A stretch of DNA of 33,773 nucleotides from Bacilli bacterium (GTDB lineage Bacteria; Bacillota_I; Bacilli_A; RFN20; CAG-826). Below, in pieces: positions 32,805 through 33,773 of this stretch. The stretch is taken from assembly GCA_024408105.1 (NCBI GenBank), contig JAKSVG010000008.1:1-33773 (forward strand), read 5' to 3'. The notes below the pieces were generated by a model, which was not told the origin of the DNA, did not search any database, and saw only the letters and a list, made by a program, of their open reading frames with translations. A program made the translations under genes and the position numbers. Within the stretch, counting starts at the first letter, position 1, and each line of letters starts with the position of its first letter.

Positions 32805-33108
32805 TTTTGATAATGCTTTGGAAAATGTTAAAAATGAACTTTACTCCGAGCCTTTGGTTAAGGAGTATTTTCGAATAAAAAGCATTGTTGAAAGTGATGA
32901 AGAGATTATTAGTCTTGAAAAAAATGTTAAAGAACATCAAAAGAAAATGTGTGAAAACATTAACTCTGATGAAGTTTATCTAAAAGAGAAAAATCTTTAT
33001 GAAAAGGCAGTGAAATCATTAAATTCACATCCTGTTTACTCTAATTATTTAAAACTTAAAGAAGAAATTCTTCTTTTGTTGAATGAAATCAAGGAGGTCC
33101 TTGAATGA
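32797..33108 (+). CDS. YlbF/YmcA-family protein (RicA-like)
   Basis: A 103-residue all-helical protein of the Com_YlbF family, recognised from LVKEYFRIKSIVESDEEI, KNVKEHQKKM and HPVYSNYLKLKEE and from its place directly after miaB, where Bacillus has ymcA (ricA). In Bacillus YmcA, YlbF and YaaT form a complex that modulates RNase Y and can carry Fe-S clusters. Here only one Cys is present (KKMCEN) and the protein is shorter than YmcA, so cluster binding by this protein alone is doubtful. It overlaps miaB by 8 nt and miaA by 4 nt. Location in an operon headed by rny supports an RNase Y-related role, as inference. Confidence 0.8.
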   Translation: MNSFDNALENVKNELYSEPLVKEYFRIKSIVESDEEIISLEKNVKEHQKKMCENINSDEVYLKEKNLYEKAVKSLNSHPVYSNYLKLKEEILLLLNEIKEVLE

Positions 33109-33773
33109 TTATTGTTATTACAGGACCAACATGCTTAGGAAAGAGTGAAACAGCAGTAAAGATCGCTCAGAAGTTTAATGCTGAAATAATTAATGGTGAT
33201 GCGTTTCAAAGTTATAAAGAGTTAAATATTGGTGTTGCAAAGCCGAGCGAGCAGCAACTTAAGTCTGTTCCTCATCATTTATATTCATTTCTTGAACCTA
33301 CACATGAGTATTCAATTATGGAATATCAAAAGATATTGCGTAATAAAATTAACGAAGTTTATGAACGTGGGAAAAATGTAATTATTGTTGGTGGCTCAGG
33401 CTTATATATTAGGGCCGCGTTATATGATTATGAATTCAAAGAAGAGTCCGATAATTATAATGATAATTATAATGAGTTATCCAACGAAGATTTGCATTCT
33501 ATGTTAGAACAAATTGATCCTATTGAAGCTAAAAAAATCCACGTCAACAATAGAAAAAGAATCATTCGTGCTTTAGATATATACGAAAATCAGCATATTA
33601 GAAAAAGTGATTTAATCGCTTCTCAAACGCATAAGCCAATATATAAGAATATTTATTTTTTTGTACGAGATTTAGACAGAAATATTTTGTATAAAAGAAT
33701 TAATGAACGAGTTGATACGATGATAGAAGACGGTTTGCTTAATGAAGTTAAATGTTTGTTCGAAAAATATGGC
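33105..33773 (+). CDS. miaA: tRNA dimethylallyltransferase MiaA (3' truncated by the window)
   Basis: MiaA transfers a dimethylallyl group to A37 of tRNA, making i6A, the substrate of MiaB. The 223 codons present cover most of the enzyme and remain open at the window end; family length is about 300. The P-loop is ITGPTCLGKSETA at residues 5-17, then INGDAFQSYKELNIGVAKPS, where the first part usually reads DSxQ, so Ala replaces Ser here. GGSGLYIRAALYD and NNRKRIIRALDIYE follow in family order. AAGGAGG at 33091-33097 with a 7-nt spacer supports ATG 33105, which overlaps the preceding stop by 4 nt. The gene is not broken, only cut by the edge. Confidence 0.95.
   Translation, partial: MIIVITGPTCLGKSETAVKIAQKFNAEIINGDAFQSYKELNIGVAKPSEQQLKSVPHHLYSFLEPTHEYSIMEYQKILRNKINEVYERGKNVIIVGGSGLYIRAALYDYEFKEESDNYNDNYNELSNEDLHSMLEQIDPIEAKKIHVNNRKRIIRALDIYENQHIRKSDLIASQTHKPIYKNIYFFVRDLDRNILYKRINERVDTMIEDGLLNEVKCLFEKYG

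Noticed and set aside
1-33773. CRISPR arrays, insertion sequences, prophage, toxin-antitoxin or restriction genes, tRNA or rRNA genes
   Set aside because: None seen on either strand: no regularly spaced repeats, transposase motifs, terminal repeats or tRNA T-loop/anticodon patterns. Nearly all of the window is core genes.
1-33773. Mollicute code with TGA as Trp
   Set aside because: Trp is encoded by TGG throughout and several genes end cleanly at TGA, including the ATGA overlaps at sufB-mnmG and recU.

Overview
The window is about 33.8 kb of AT-rich, gene-dense bacterial chromosome, roughly one third G+C by eye. TGG encodes Trp and TGA is a working stop (recX, sufB, yhaM neighbours), so the standard bacterial code applies. 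Gene content and order point to a low-GC Bacillota, probably a small-genome, non-sporulating member of the Bacilli (Erysipelotrichales/RF39/Acholeplasma-like side). Supporting signs are a B-type RNase P RNA directly after gpsB, a SUF system of the sufCDSUB type, dnaD-nth, recU, RNase Y, YmdB and a YlbF/YmcA protein. The gap between ymdB and miaB lacks the spoVS/cotE-type sporulation genes known from Bacillus. The lineage call is inference. I see no phage, transposon, CRISPR, tRNA or rRNA; this is core genome.

Layout. 1-6.4 kb (+): the 3' part of a UPF0104 flippase-like membrane protein and a GT4 glycolipid-type glycosyltransferase, then recX, yhaM, gpsA, thyA and folA, closed by a bidirectional terminator. 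6.4-11.25 kb (-): manA, a HIT hydrolase, and two large lipoproteins, a PrsA-type foldase followed by an unrecognised partner. 11.3-18.6 kb (+): a suf operon (sufC-D-S-U-B) that runs without a gap into mnmG and rsmG. 18.6-19.5 kb: an FMN riboswitch controlling ribU. 19.5-19.7 kb (-): a 56-residue 4Fe-4S ferredoxin. 19.8-24.4 kb (+): a small tail-anchored orphan, cmk, der, hup, a very short CCA-adding/poly(A) polymerase-type protein, dnaD and nth. 24.4-25.7 kb (-): a DEDDh exonuclease and recU. 25.7-28.7 kb (+): gpsB, rnpB, pgsA, cinA C-terminal domain and recA. 28.7-33.8 kb (+): a structured leader, then rny, ymdB, miaB, a YlbF/YmcA protein and the start of miaA.

How it fits together. Several threads recur. 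SUF-made Fe-S clusters serve the ferredoxin, Nth and MiaB, and sulfur supply meets tRNA anticodon modification (MnmG, MiaB, MiaA). RNA decay is represented by RNase Y, YmdB, a possible RNase Y cofactor and YhaM. DNA repair and recombination genes are recX, recA, recU and nth. Membrane lipid genes are gpsA, pgsA and the glycosyltransferase.

The points most worth a second look are the body-less CCA enzyme, a folded leader upstream of rny, several genes whose -10 box lies only 9-16 nt before the start codon with no Shine-Dalgarno, terminators that abut the next start codon, a dihydrofolate reductase with altered active-site and NADPH-site residues, and the two-lipoprotein operon. I found no convincing new multi-gene defence or mobile system.
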